From the NCBI GenBank assembly GCA_039096225.1, contig JBBPEB010000017.1, positions 812,501 through 876,500 of the forward strand: a stretch of DNA of 64,000 bases, in the 5' to 3' direction. Position 1 is the first letter of the stretch. Each line of letters begins with the position of its first letter. Below are positions 27,199-45,803 of this stretch, in pieces. The translations under genes were made by a program, and so were the position numbers. Under the pieces are notes generated by a model, which searched no databases, was not told the origin of the DNA, and saw only the letters and a program-made list of their open reading frames with translations. The stretch is from Blastocystis sp. Blastoise. Lineage: Eukaryota; Sar; Bigyra; Opalinata; Blastocystidae.

Positions 27199-27810
27199 TT
27201 ATTGTTTTGATTTTTCATTTGTTTTAGCTACTTTCTTAGGAGTTGTCTTTTTAGGAGTAACAGTTTTCTTAGGAGAAGAAACTTTCTTAGGTGTTACAAC
27301 TTTGGGTTCTTCCTTTTTTTCTTCTGTAGGTAGTTTATAACCTTCAAATGAATAATCTATGCCTAATTCTTTTAATTTCAGACGTTTCTTTTCTTGTTTG
27401 GAAATAAGAGATTTTACAGATTTCTCAACTTGTTCAGGAGTCTTCTTTTTATTCACTGATTCCTTGTGTTTTTCTAATGTGTGAAGATCAGTTGGCTTCT
27501 TATTGGCACCATAAAACATCTTTTCATGAATATTCTCAGGAGCAACAACATGACAAGATAAACGATGCTTGAAAAGAATATAATCATTTAAAGTATCTGC
27601 TACAATAGCAGCGACTTCAGGATCTTTGAATTGAACGAAAGCATAATGTCTAGAATGACCACTTTTCTTATTTCTTGAAATTCTAAGGTTCTTTATTTCA
27701 CCAAATTGATCAAGGAAACGTCTCATTTCATCTTCGTTAAATCCATCAGGTAATCTACCTAAGTAAATAACATTAGATTGTGAAGGAGTTGAAGTTGTTG
27801 CTGTAGACAT
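27199..27810 (-). CDS. NOP15: NIFK/Nop15-like nucleolar RRM protein
   Basis: Single exon of 203 residues. An RRM spans about residues 13-90: VIYLGRLPDGFNEDEMRRFL carries RNP2, and SGHSRHYAFVQFKDPEVAAI carries RNP1. It is followed by the family-specific HVVAPENIHEKMFYGANKK. The rest is a Lys/Pro-rich basic tail with VTPKK- and TTPKK-type repeats. In yeast and human this protein binds the ITS2 region of pre-rRNA and is needed for large-subunit maturation in the nucleolus. Absence of introns and size fit the family. The ATG at 27810 follows a T-rich leader. Confidence 0.9.
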   Translation of the reverse strand: MSTATTSTPSQSNVIYLGRLPDGFNEDEMRRFLDQFGEIKNLRISRNKKSGHSRHYAFVQFKDPEVAAIVADTLNDYILFKHRLSCHVVAPENIHEKMFYGANKKPTDLHTLEKHKESVNKKKTPEQVEKSVKSLISKQEKKRLKLKELGIDYSFEGYKLPTEEKKEEPKVVTPKKVSSPKKTVTPKKTTPKKVAKTNEKSKQ

Positions 27811-28675
27811 TTTTTATGATGAAATATATGCAAAGAGAAAAAACAAAACCAGTCACATTTTTCTTTGTTTTTTTTTATATTTTTTTTATTCATGGTTATT
27901 TCTATAATATGGCCATGCTTTATTTCCAGGGAAAGCCGAGAGTGATGTTTAGGGTTTCTTTCATTTTTATGATCTCTAATTATTTTTAACATAAGGTACA
28001 ATATTCATAGACTTTTCAATTTAGAGGACCATTTATTATTCATATGTCATTATTAGGTAAAGGAATATTTTATTTATGCTAATTTTGTCTTTAATAGGTA
28101 GGAGATAATTTCGTTGTAGACATTAAGATAAACGTTTTGAATAGGGATGTTTTATTCATGATGGTTCTCATTATTTACTTATATATTTTTTTGAATTATG
28201 AGTTATATGTGTTGAATTCTATTTTAAAAGAGAAATTAATAGTTTGAGAACTTTTTTTTTGCTCTATATATTGTGATGTGCTTGATATCGTTGCTAGTTG
28301 AAAACTAGGAGTAAAATCATGGATTATTTTACTATATTAGAATCATATAGTATTGAAAATATTTAATGACTCGAATTATTTCTATTAGAATATATATTTT
28401 TGGTGATATATATTTGAATATTTGAGATATTATAGTTTGTACAATAAAAAAAAACGATTTTACATTTCAAATGATATTTTATAAACATAGAAAAAAAACA
28501 ATTAATAAAAATAGTCAATTTTATAAAGAGAGTATACAATCTAGATACTTTGAGACAGATATTGATAATGACTTTCTCTTTTCTATATGTATATATGAAA
28601 TATATTGTATAATGCATATAAATTTTATAATATTTATGAAAAAAAAATATATTATAAGTTTTATTCTATTGAAAG
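27811..28675. other. Intergenic region upstream of NIFK
   Basis: About 860 bp of AT-rich DNA between the NIFK start and the tandem array at the end of the nucleoporin gene. Open frames here encode only Ile/Tyr/Asn-rich strings. No RNA gene or other feature is recognised. Confidence 0.45.
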
Positions 28676-28830
28676 AATAATATAATAATAAATTATTTTT
28701 ATTGAAAAAATAATATAATAATTTTTTTTTATTGAAAAAATAATATAATAATAAATTATTTTTATTGAAAAAATAATATAATAATAAATTATTTTTTATT
28801 GAAAAAATAATATAATAATAAATTATATAT
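28676..28830. repeat. Tandem minisatellite of about 35-38 bp at the nucleoporin 3' end
   Basis: About four copies of a unit resembling TTTTTATTGAAAAAATAATATAATAATAAA, with small indels. The stop codon I assign to the upstream nucleoporin gene (28789) falls inside the array, so array length could alter the protein tail. Confidence 0.85.
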
Positions 28831-28945
28831 ACGTATAATAAGTTTTTGATATTCTTGGTCCATATTTGACTTTGGAAGTAGGGGAATAAGACGATCAAAT
28901 AATTCAAATAACTGATCAATTAATGTTATAGGAAGAGATGTTGTC

Positions 28946-29011
<66 letters not shown>

Positions 29012-30673
29012 AGTATATATATACATTAATTGAACCATAATTTACATGTTGTTCATATAAATCGACCTATAAATATTATTATGATTATGATAATGCTTAT
29101 TATTATTATTATGATGTTTATTATGATTATGATAATGCTTATTATTATATACAAAATTAGCAGCCTCAATGATGCGTCGATAACGAATGCACGTGCTTAA
29201 AATGGATCGAATAGACGGAGAAGATGGGAAATCAGGTATAGTAAGAGAGAACCATGCAGGTAAAGGATAATCAGGATAATGCTCAAAATATTCTTCAAGG
29301 AATAGCACTTCTGGTTCTATAGTATTTTGATTATTTGAATTGATTGTCTATATAATAATTATAATAGAATAATATATAATCATCATCATATTAATATGAA
29401 AATAGAATGAGTAGAAAAAAAATAAATACCTTAAATAAATGAATAATAACCGTGGGAACTGGCGATGTTTCAGTCAAATGTTCTTCTTCATTCGATATGA
29501 AATAATGAATATCTTTTGTAACATTAAAGAATCGTTTCAATAAGAATCGAATGATTGTACGGATACTATTCTTAATGGAAATAGTACGTTTGGATACTTC
29601 CCATGTAGATATAGAATATAATAATTCAAAACATTGATCATATTTATATTCCTACATATATAGGAGTCAAGAATAGTATAGAAGAGTATTATATTATATA
29701 ATAAATATTATATGGTGAAATATAATGAGTATTATTATTATTAGTTATATTATTATGAAGATTATGATTATATATATATTCGTCTAATAGATCAATTAAA
29801 AGAGTGTCTACGGATTTGAATTGAATTGGACCACCAGCCACGTGCTTGCGATAGATGAACTCGAAATAATAACGAGAGGCAGAAGAAGACTATATAGAAT
29901 AACTCTAGTGATAACTCTAGTAATAATAATAAATATAAATATAATAAGTATAATAATAATAATAATAATAAATATAAATATAAATATAAATATAAATATA
30001 AATATAATAATAATAATAAATACAAGTGACTGACATATAGAGTAAAGAAGAGTGTAATAAGTATCCAGTTTGCGGATGAAATCGTCTGACTTCGGCTGAT
30101 TCTCTGTTTCAGTCACTAAACGAATAATATAATCCAACATGGTATTATATGCCATCTGTACATTCTTATACTTCATATAGAGAAGAAAGAGGACAAGATA
30201 TGTAGAGGGACTCAACAAATTATAGACTCCATTTTCGCGGGAAACAACAGGGGATACGCGGGCATTTTCAGCCAATTCACAGTATATATAAGGTAACAAT
30301 TCCTATATATAAATATATATAGTTCGATATAAAAATATATATAGTTCTCTACATAAATATATATATAGTTATATATACTCCAAAATTTGATTGTTTAATA
30401 AATTGTTGTTGCTTTGATTTTAAAACTTGATATACAAAAGAATGTATATATTTAGATATATCCCCACGGGGATAGAATAATTTGAGAGATATTAAAGCAT
30501 TTGAGTAATCTTCCAAATTGAGATAGGAATAAAATAACTATATATATATATATATAGTTATATATGTAAAATACATTGGTATTTATTCTTAAAGAAAGGT
30601 CTGGAATAGTATTCTCCTGAAATTGAGGGTCCTGAGACAATAATAAATAATGATTATAATATGTAATCACTTG

Positions 30674-30753
<80 letters not shown>

Positions 30754-31522
30754 TATAATTCTTATGGAAGAATAAGTTGTCGATGTAGTTACAATATAAA
30801 TCACCAATATTAATATCCTATATATATAGTTATATAGTTATATATATATAGTTATATAGTTATATATATATAGTTATATAGTTATATATATATAGTTATA
30901 TAGTTATATATATATAGTTATATAGTTATATATATAGTTATATATAGTTATATATATATAGTTATATACCTTCTTAGAGAATGTGATATACAGATCCAAA
31001 TAAAATAACGATAGGAATGCATAATCATGAGTAGAATCATCAAGATTTGTTCGTTGCAAATAAAATGACGATATATACTTATATAAAACACAAAGATCAT
31101 CATGAATATCTATATTCATGATTAAATATAACAAATAAGATTCCAAACGACGGGAATAAGTGAAATTTACACTATTTTGCAGTAAATAATCGTAGAAATT
31201 CTATATTCATATAATATATCACATTAATTACAAATAAAGTATATAATTAAATATATATATATATATACCATAAATATAGTGTCACCTATAGGATGATGAC
31301 AGAAGAAAGAACTCAACAGATATATATGCATTGTAGAAGGGATCTATAACCGCGGTAATACGCATTATAATATATATATATATATACATATGTATATTTC
31401 TGGAGATATTTATTTATGAAAATACTTGTATAATGACTCAAAAGTGAATACTTATAATAAGGAGAAACAGGAAATTCATTCTTAATATAACGACAAGACG
31501 AAAGGAAAGATAAACTTTGAAT

Positions 31523-31608
<86 letters not shown>

Positions 31609-32130
31609 AAGAATTGAATAAAGTAGATTTTTAAGATTTGTTGAGATTTCTAATACTTGTTGTGTATCTTTATTTTCTTCTTGATTCCCACGGGAAAACG
31701 AAGAATTGATAGTACACACAGTAAGGAATAAAGAGAGGAACTGGGGAAATAACGAGTAACACGTCCAAAGGCCGTTACGAATCACACTGTGTGATAAAAT
31801 AGGTGACGCACTCAGCACGTGACCGGATACAGGTAATGGCACTGCAGGATTTCTAAATTGATCTACGTATTGATATAGTTGTGGTAACAGAGTTAATAAA
31901 TTATGAGTATTTCCGATAATCGCAGTTATTTCATTATAAACACGTTCTGCTTCCATATCTCCCACGGGAATCAACTCCTTTCGTAAATAAGAAGATACAA
32001 CCTCCTATATATATATATAATATATATTATATACATTATATATATATATACATTAACAAGTGTGATTGTAGATGTCCTCCTTTTTCTATTCAGAGGCAGG
32101 ATGGTAAGAGATATATTCAAAGAAGAATTC

Positions 32131-32172
<42 letters not shown>

Positions 32173-32343
32173 TTGTATTTGAAATGAGAAGCAGAAGGAG
32201 GTATTTATAAACGAACGAAGACTCTTCTCCAATAAAGAATCTATATATATAATAAGAAAGAGAAAGAACGATTATATATATATATAATAAGAGAAAGCAA
32301 AGAATGATTATATATATATATATAATAAGAGAGAGAAAGAATG

Positions 32344-32378
<35 letters not shown>

Positions 32379-32862
32379 TTTCAACAGGATAATAACCATA
32401 TTCGTCCGTTAAAGATAAAACAGATATCACGTGATCTCGTAACATATATAATCCATTCAGTGACGCACCTTGGAACACAATTAATTTAGAGGGTATAAGG
32501 TATTGTTTATATTGGTTTATCATATCTTTCAGTATACTATTGTATCTATATATATAGTTTGTTAAATAACTAGTAATTTCTTGTGTTATTTCTTCTTTTA
32601 GAACAGCATCAGCGTTTGTACCCATAGAAGGAGAAATATAGAGATCCCCGTGGGAAAACTGAGATAAATGGGAAGGACATGTTGGGAAAGAAGAAGATAA
32701 ACATTTATGAACATTTAAATGCGTAGGAATAATGGGTGATCCATGAAGAGTAGAAAAATAATTCTCTAAAAATGATTGGTCGAATCGTTCTCCGAAGATA
32801 TAATCATAGAACGCGTCATCAATTGCATTTGTCATCAATTCAACAGAATCCAACTATATGTA

Positions 32863-32894
<32 letters not shown>

Positions 32895-33258
32895 CTTCTT
32901 GTTTGAATAGTTCAGGTAGAGATATTTTCCAGTTATATATATATGTATCGAATCGATTATCTATTAATGGCTATATATATATATATATATATATATATTT
33001 AACGAAAATATATCTATAGAATATAAAGAACATATATATATACTATAAGAGTAGCTTGATAGGATTGATTAGTTTCACGGGAATCAACAGTAGTTACAGT
33101 TAAATATGCACTTGAATCAAGATTATTATGGTAAAGAATAAATAACTCGGAAGTATCTGAAAAGAAGGCAACATCCTTATAATAATACGCGGGAGCTGTG
33201 GCGGGAAATGGAAGGGATAAAGGAGGTATATATGTATACTATATATATATAAATATAA

Positions 33259-33323
<65 letters not shown>

Positions 33324-33794
33324 CGCGAGGAAGTGTGGGTCGTTGAATAGTATTAAGGAACGTGAGAGACGGAGAAGGAGAAGGAGAGAATGTATATAAT
33401 AAACATAGGGATAAATTGTTATCCATAAAAGTGACACAAATAGTGATAAGATATTGATTGTTAACGTAATTAAACGACTTTATAACAGCTGATTCAAGTA
33501 AGGCTTTCGGTCTTAGTTGACATATACTATATATAATAATGAATATAATAATAAATATAATAATAAATAGAATAATACATATATATACCTTTTCAAATAG
33601 AGTATTACTTGATGTTTAAAAAGTGAATATATATAAATTGATTGGTTATTATAGACACTGACAATATACGCGTCATTCTCGAGTGTTGGCGGGAAAGGGT
33701 TGGCTGAAGACGTAGGTATATATGTTGCAGAGAGGAGAGTAGAAGGTCTCTGGAAATATTTGGCGGGAAATAGAATATATATGTAATAAAACAG

Positions 33795-33849
<55 letters not shown>

Positions 33850-34895
33850 GTGTAATCCACATATATAGAGGAGACAGAGGTGTTATATCCTTTGGTATAT
33901 ACACAGGAACAGCAGTAGTAGTAATAATATTAGTATTATTATTATTAATATTAATAGTATTATTAATACTATTAGTATTATTATTATTATTAGAAGAAGA
34001 AGAGAGAGTATATATATATTGAGAGAGATCGGAATAACCATAAAAATAATTCATTCCATCAAGTATTAAGAACTATAAATATATAAATATATATAAATAT
34101 AAATATATACATAAATAAAAATATAAATATATAAATATAAATATAAATATAAATATACTTTTTGAACTTTCGTTTTTGGAATCTTTTTTGAAATAGTAAG
34201 AGAAGGATGACACGCTCTATGTCCACGTGCTAATTCACGTAAATATGTCACACTAAATTATATATATATATATATATATTAATTATAGTATAACATAAAC
34301 TATTCATATATATACTTTTTTTCTTTATATAGAGTATTTTGGAAGATATAAGAATAAACAGATTCTATATATATATATATAGAAAGAGGGAAAAAATAGA
34401 GTTATATATACGGCATGTATGAACATATAATTTTAAGGACACATTATTCATTGTTATTTGAATACCATTCTTCAATATAATTGCTATATGATTAATTAAT
34501 ATATGATAGTAGCACAATATACAGTCAAAATCTAGTTGTATTGTATGTGTTTCCATACTGGAGTATAAATATTGTTCAGAGAGAATTAAAGAATTGCCTT
34601 TTGTTTTCCACATTACAATAATTCTAATAATTAGATTCAATAAAAAACATAATTTATATCATAAACAAACTATATACCCCTGTTGATCGCAAAAAGAATT
34701 GTTGTATGTGGATGGAACAGTAACAAGACCAGAATCGTCTTCAAGAATATCTGTGGCATAATAAGATTCTATTCTTTTAGCGTCTTCATCGTTGTTCATA
34801 ATTGTTTGAAACTTTGTTTCTAAGGATGAAGAGAATTTCTGACTTGGTTTTGACAAATCAAAGTTAAACGACAAGAACTCTTGATAGCGATTCAT
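28789..34895 (-). CDS. NUP120: Nup160/Nup120-like nucleoporin (Y complex)
   Basis: A gene of roughly 20 exons with (TA)n introns, beginning MNRYQEFLSFNFDLS at 34895. The N-terminal half is beta-strand rich and would form the propeller. The middle contains FYDYIFGERFDQSFLENYFS, then YRYNSILKDMINQYKQYLIP and VFQGASLNGLYMLRDHVISV, resembling the Nup160 segment where a helical stretch is followed by I(S)VLR. The C-terminal part is helical: NVQMAYNTMLDYIIRLVTE matches the family's 'aY.cM.eyg.rl', and PDYPLPAWFSLTIPDF matches its 'LP.WL...y' near the C-terminus. Nup160 is a scaffold of the nuclear pore outer ring. An Asn/Thr/Ile-rich insert lies near 33900-34000. The 3' end runs KLIIRIYNLLLYYFFNKK into a tandem array and is uncertain, as are several exon borders. 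Confidence 0.72.
30677..30751. repeat. (TA)n array, intronic
   Basis: About 75 bp of uninterrupted TA dinucleotides making up nearly a whole intron of the nucleoporin gene. It would be cruciform-prone and length-variable. Confidence 0.9.
30823..30967. repeat. Tandem 20-bp repeat, intronic
   Basis: About seven copies of tatatatatagttatatagt in register inside a nucleoporin intron. The units are internally AT-palindromic. Confidence 0.88.
31527..31603. repeat. (TA)n array, intronic
   Basis: About 75 bp of pure TA dinucleotides forming nearly all of one nucleoporin intron. Confidence 0.9.
33255..33297. repeat. (AAAT)n tetranucleotide array, intronic
   Basis: About ten copies of AAAT on the plus strand next to a (TA)n run, within a nucleoporin intron. 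Confidence 0.8.
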
Positions 34896-35148
34896 CTAGT
34901 TGATTGTAGAGGTTAAGTGATCATATAATATACTTGAATAAATAATGATAAGCCCACAAATCGTTTAAAAGAAAGTTTAAGATTTTTTTCGTTTTTTTAC
35001 TTATAGGAAGGACAAATTCATGAAATTTGGGTTATTTTAAAATACAATAAGTTTTATGACTTTCTATAAAACCTTAGTTATTTAAGATGTATTCTATTAT
35101 TTGATTCTATTCTCATTCTATATTTAGAAGACAAAGGAATAATTGGAA
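34896..35148. promoter_or_regulatory. 253-bp divergent promoter between the nucleoporin and SAM50
   Basis: The two ATGs face away from each other across 253 bp with no intervening gene, so both promoters must lie here. A T-run and an A-run are present near 34986-35000, but no specific factor site is recognisable. Confidence 0.5.
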
Positions 35149-37857
<2,709 letters not shown>

Positions 37858-38308
37858 AAATATGTATTCCAATTTATATATATATATTCTTTTTCAAATT
37901 ATTTTATTTTCAATTTTTAATTTATTATTCATATTCAAAATTGGTCAGTGTTTTCTTTTTTTTTTAATTTTTTTACTTATTTTTTTCATCTTATCTACAT
38001 AAAATATATATATATATTCATTATTCGAAACATTCAAAGTATAAAATATATATAATCAATGCATACAACTTAATATCGTTTTAACATTACCAATCAAATA
38101 ATCATTTTTTTAGTTAACTCATATAAATCGTATTACCCTCTTAATATATATATCAAATATATATATTTTTTAATAGTTTTCTAACTAGAATACCAAAAAA
38201 AAGAAATAAATGAATAAAGGACAACATATCCATAAATCAAAGAAAAACATAAAAAATGAGTTCAAACTAAGAATCATTCACGGGAATTTTTTTTCAGTTT
38301 ATCTGGTT
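37858..38308. other. SAM50 3' flank up to the hAT target site
   Basis: AT-rich DNA downstream of the SAM50 stop. Before the transposon inserted, its right part would have been the upstream region of the Dbp7 gene, so the original Dbp7 promoter probably lies here. No gene is visible. Confidence 0.5.
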
Positions 38309-38316
38309 TATTTTTT
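38309..38316. repeat. Left 8-bp target-site duplication of the hAT element
   Basis: TATTTTTT immediately precedes the left terminal inverted repeat and is identical to the 8 bp after the right terminus (41456-41463). Eight bp is the diagnostic duplication length of hAT transposons. Confidence 0.92.
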
Positions 38317-38332
38317 TAGAGACTTCAAATTT
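38317..38332 (+). repeat. Left terminal inverted repeat of the hAT element
   Basis: TAGAGACTTCAAATTT, perfectly inverted at 41440-41455. It begins directly after the left target duplication. Confidence 0.92.
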
Positions 38333-38638
38333 CCCTGGGGAACCATAACTGGAACACAGTATTTTGAAAAAACCCATAACTATATGTTTTCTTACATAAC
38401 TGGGCTGTTTAATTGAGTATTTTACAATAAAAACACTTCCAATATGTTTGTTTGATATTTTTCGATCATATAGTGAAACAATAAATAATTTTGCTCATAT
38501 TCCATTATAAGATCACAACAATGTAAATTACAATTTGTTCCAAAAAATATATTTAATCAAGTTATCATTATCTAAACATAATAGTCAATAAGAAAAAGAC
38601 AATTACATATTAATTAACAAAGGAAAAAGAAACAAAAG

Positions 38639-41313
38639 TTATTTAGATTTTAACATACTAAGTACCATTTCTTCGTTTCGAGAAATATATGTTATACCAC
38701 AAAATTTCTCAGATTTCATATTCGTATTTCTACCGTTATCTAATAATCCACTGTAACTGAAGACACGCTCATCTCCTATTTCAGTTGCTGGAGGTGATAA
38801 AAATCTTGATAATATACGTATAACATTCTCATCATAAAAGAACTCATTAAAATATAAATCAAATGAGAAGTAGTACTTTATATCAGAATCAATATTAAAC
38901 TTTTTTTCTGATGTAAATAGTTCGCATTCTGGTATAGTAAATATTTGATTATCGTCTTCATTATCATAAGAATCACTTGTTCTCTTATAAAACTCATAAA
39001 ATTCTTCATCACTACTACTAAGTTCTTCTTCATCAAGAATACTATTATTATTACTATTCGAACCAACAGAACAGTTAAAGTATTTTTCTCTTGCATTAAA
39101 AAGAGAGGTTTCAAATTGTAGATCATCATAATCATCACAATAATCATTGTTATCAACTATATCATCATTGCTTGTAATATTGTTATTAATAGATTCAAGT
39201 GGACTTACCTTGTCTGTATTTAATATCGACACAGACTTTTCTCTTCTCGAACGATATTGATTAATATAATCATTATGATTTGTAGCATCTGATAAGAAGA
39301 AGAATTTAACACCTCTATCAACAAGTTGAAGATATTTTTCATCACGTTTATCAAATTCACATAATAGAATTTCTGATATTGGCACAATATTTTTATCAAC
39401 ACATGCATTACGAAGTGTCTCAATCTTTTTTATTACGATTTCTACATTAATACTCTTTTCGTAACATAAAGTATCATTCAATACCTTCCTCCATTTCTCT
39501 ATCTCAGGACAAATAGATGATTCCTTTTGATTATTATCATAACTACATTTCATAATGTTTGATAGAAATAGATATAGAGAACTAGAACATGATAAAAAAT
39601 CAAGTTGATTATTATTATAATAGAAATTGCCAGTTCCAATTCTTCCAAAATCATATCTAACACTTTGAACAAATTCATTAATACAAATAAATGAAGACTC
39701 ATATCCAATAACATCAGCTGGACTTTTATTAAACATATTAGACAATTCATTAATGAATGGAAGAATTAAATGAGCTGTAGGCTTTGAATAACAACTAAGC
39801 ATTAAATGACTTTTATTTAATGCACATAAATAAGGAATAAATGAGCAGAATTCACATATTAACGAATTATCATATATGCATTTGTTTTTAATGTTATTTA
39901 GATAACTAATAGCATAAGCTCCATACTGATAAATCCATTGTAAAGGTGCCAAAATACTGTAGAATCTTGTAGGACAATCAAGACATGGTTTTCGTGGTTT
40001 AGTACCAGTAATAGCTTGAACACATGTGCAAAAACCATCATAATTTTTGTTTAATCTTATCTCTTGAATCAAGGATCTAATTTTAGCGAATAATTCTTTA
40101 GTATTTGGTTTCCCAATTGCGTGTGTATAGACAGTATTCAAGAAGTGAGAGAAGCAATCTATTTTAATTAAACCAAAATGGTTATTCGACGAGAACGCAG
40201 CATTATAACCTTGGGCTTTATCAGTAGTAACGGAGACTAAATTATTATTAGGAATAATTTTATTTAATGATTCTAGTATATCTTGTGCAGTAGACGATTT
40301 AACGGGTAATAAGGAATACAGGCCACTATGATATCCATCTTTATCAAAATAGTAATAATTCCATGATATAATCTTCTTATTATGACGTGACCATATGTCA
40401 GAGGATAATGAATAATAGATTACATTCTTCAGCTGTTCTTTAATATACTCTTGTAAGTCAATAGTAAGACTATTAATGACAATAGTAGCTCTATAATAGC
40501 TAATAAAATTCAAGTATTGTGTACTATCAGGTATTTTCATAATTTGAAATGAGATTCGGTTCTTACACATAAATAATACACATTCAGCATCACTAATAGA
40601 ATATTGAGGAGACAGTGTAATAGTACATCTTCTTTTTCCATTTGTACTAGATATAGTTTTATTTGACTGCATAGAGGGATGACTTGGATATAGTTGTAAA
40701 GGACGTTTTGGAGGAACAGTAGTTGTTTGCAAGCAAACTATTTCATTTTCATCATCATCATCTTCTTCTAACTGTTTTTTCTTATTGCAGTACATTAGTA
40801 TAGAGTTTCTATTTTCATTGGGTAACTTATCGCTGTGAAAGCCATCAAAGTATTCCTGAATTGTGCCATACTGTTTGAAAATACCAAGCTTCATTCCATG
40901 CATTGCTCTTAAATGCTTTTCAATAGAAGCAGATTGAAGGCAGCCATTACAGTCACATTTAATTTTGTTTCCACATAATAAGCAAATTCCATATAATCTT
41001 CCAATCTTTGTTAACCACATGTCAAAGTTTGTTGGAACCACAAATAAATATGCCAAGCTCGTGATATTAGCCAATTTGTTATGACCATATAAATAAGCAC
41101 CATAATTCTGATTTTTTGGAAAAACAATACTTGTTTCATTCTATAACAATTAATGTTTTATATAATAACAACATGAAATCATCTATAAATTTAAATATAT
41201 ACTGTATTTTCTAAAAATGTTGAAAGAAGAACAATCATCTTTCTTAATGAGCAACAATATTTGCCTGAAATTGCTTTTACTTCGTTTATTATAGCCATAT
41301 CATATTGATCCAT
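38639..41313 (-). CDS. hAT transposase with BED-type zinc finger
   Basis: Two exons (41203-41313 and 38639-41140) sum to 2613 nt, 870 residues, ending in TAA. The ATG at 41313 opens MDQYDMAIINEVKAISGKYC, and the GTATAT donor and TATAG acceptor keep phase. A BED-like finger reads CLLCGNKIKCDC, ending HLRAMH. The RNase-H-like core shows the first Asp in SSDIWSRHNKKIISWNYYYF, the second in SVTTDKAQGYNAAF, and the family's DCFSHFLNTVYTHA motif (compare 'RCxaHilnLvv'). The C-terminal hAT dimerisation domain is clear: FLSPPATEIGDERVFSYSGL, then LDNGRNTNMKSEKF. Such enzymes excise and reinsert the element through hairpin intermediates. An acidic Asp/Asn-rich insert lies before the dimerisation domain. 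No stop or frameshift is seen, so the enzyme may be functional. Confidence 0.93.
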
Positions 41314-41439
41314 TTTATATTACCGAGGAAAACTGAATATAATCGTTCTTTAGTATAAAAAATAATCAGTTATGTTTAACCATTTTCCAGAAAAAAGCCA
41401 TAACTGAGCAAACATAACTCAAAATTCCCCGCGGGAATG

Positions 41440-41455
41440 AAATTTGAAGTCTCTA
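41440..41455 (-). repeat. Right terminal inverted repeat of the hAT element
   Basis: AAATTTGAAGTCTCTA, the exact inverted copy of the left terminus, followed by the second TATTTTTT. Confidence 0.92.
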
Positions 41456-41463
41456 TATTTTTT
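41456..41463. repeat. Right 8-bp target-site duplication of the hAT element
   Basis: TATTTTTT, identical to 38309-38316. It lies 27 bp before the Dbp7 ATG, inside the presumed 5' leader. Confidence 0.92.
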
Positions 41464-41490
41464 AATACTTTTCTTTTCTATCTTTATTAC

Positions 41491-44603
<3,113 letters not shown>

Positions 44604-45336
44604 ATGATATATATAATAAATATATCTATTTATATATTTTACATCTTATATAAATCATTTATTTTATGATTTCTTTTGTTTGTTTTATTTTTTTTTTGTC
44701 TATTCATTGTTATTTTTCTTTCTATAGTTATATATATTTGTTGTTCTTTATCTTATTATGTGTTTTTGTATATCAATTGTTTTGTTCGTATTTTTATGCA
44801 TTTAATATGATTTATTATTATTATTATATTTATTATTAATTTTATTAATAAAACAAATATAAATACCACAGTGAAACCTAATAGAACTTTGTAACAAAAC
44901 AATAATAAGAAAATGTGATTTATTCACACAAAAAGACAAGAAAATATATAAATAGCTATAGATAAAGAACGAAAAACAAAATATAGAGACTATAAATAAA
45001 TTAAATAAGAATGTTCCTGAAATTATTAAAAAGAAAAGAAGAAAAAAAAAAGAAAAAATGAAAAAGAATCATTTAACAAAACGTGTACAAATTGATAGTA
45101 TCTATATAAAAATAAATAATATTTCATTATTTATAAATATAAAATATATATTATACAAAAATAAATTTTAAAAATGACAGAAAAAAATATATTTATATAT
45201 TAAAAATAGTCATATATATATATATTAAAAGTCAGAAAAAGAGATATATATAATTGTATTAATATATTTGATATAAATAATAAACACACATTCATAATAT
45301 ATGTATGTATGTATATAGAATTAATTAATGAATTAA
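44604..45336. other. Convergent intergenic region between Dbp7 and HSF
   Basis: About 730 bp between two facing stop codons. Very AT-rich with A-runs on the HSF side and T-runs on the Dbp7 side, as expected of two 3' untranslated regions. No gene is visible. Confidence 0.5.
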
Positions 45337-45767
45337 TTAATTTTCTGCAGTGATATTTTGAGTGTTATTAGTTATATTTGAAAGTGATTCAGTATCTTTA
45401 TTAAGTATATTCATGTCTGAAATGGAACTATTATTATTTGTTGCTGCAGGTGAAGTAGTAGAAAGAGTAGTAGCGAGAGGTTTCGTTGTATTTATAGTGG
45501 TAGTGATATCTGTATTATTAATAGCATTATTCATACTATTTATAGCATTAATAGTATTATTTATAGTATTAGTAGTATCTCCTATAGAAGAAGGAGAAGA
45601 TATAGAGAGTGGATTAATAGAAATTGAATGAGTTGACGATAAAACAGGAGAAACACTAACGCCACTAGGGAGAATCTCATTGGACGAGGGATTGGCGGGA
45701 ACATTGAGGGATCTATTGGCGGTATTTATAGTATTATTATTGTTATCGGTATTGAATGAATATACAC

Positions 45768-45803
<36 letters not shown>

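Larger units (their letters stand above)
38317..41455 (-). mobile_element. Complete hAT-family DNA transposon
   Basis: A 3139-bp element bounded by 16-bp terminal inverted repeats, TAGAGACTTCAAATTT, at 38317-38332 and, inverted, at 41440-41455. The start TAGAG fits the hAT terminal consensus (C/T-A-G/A-N-G). Both sides carry the identical 8-bp duplication TATTTTTT. Inside each end are three copies of CATAACT in either orientation (38344, 38375, 38395; 41368, 41399, 41413), typical of subterminal transposase-binding motifs. GC-rich palindromes lie 13-18 bp from each terminus. The element contains one two-exon transposase gene with no visible disablement. It has landed 36 bp before the Dbp7 start codon. 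Confidence 0.95.

Noticed and set aside
28363-28919. Open frames around 28363-28919 on both strands
   Set aside because: Phe/Ile/Tyr/Asn strings from the tandem array and AT-rich flank; only the nucleoporin frame ending at 28789 connects to a coding exon.
38210-38416. 68-codon plus-strand frame spanning the hAT left end
   Set aside because: It crosses the target duplication and terminal repeat, so it cannot be a conserved host gene. Composition is random-like.
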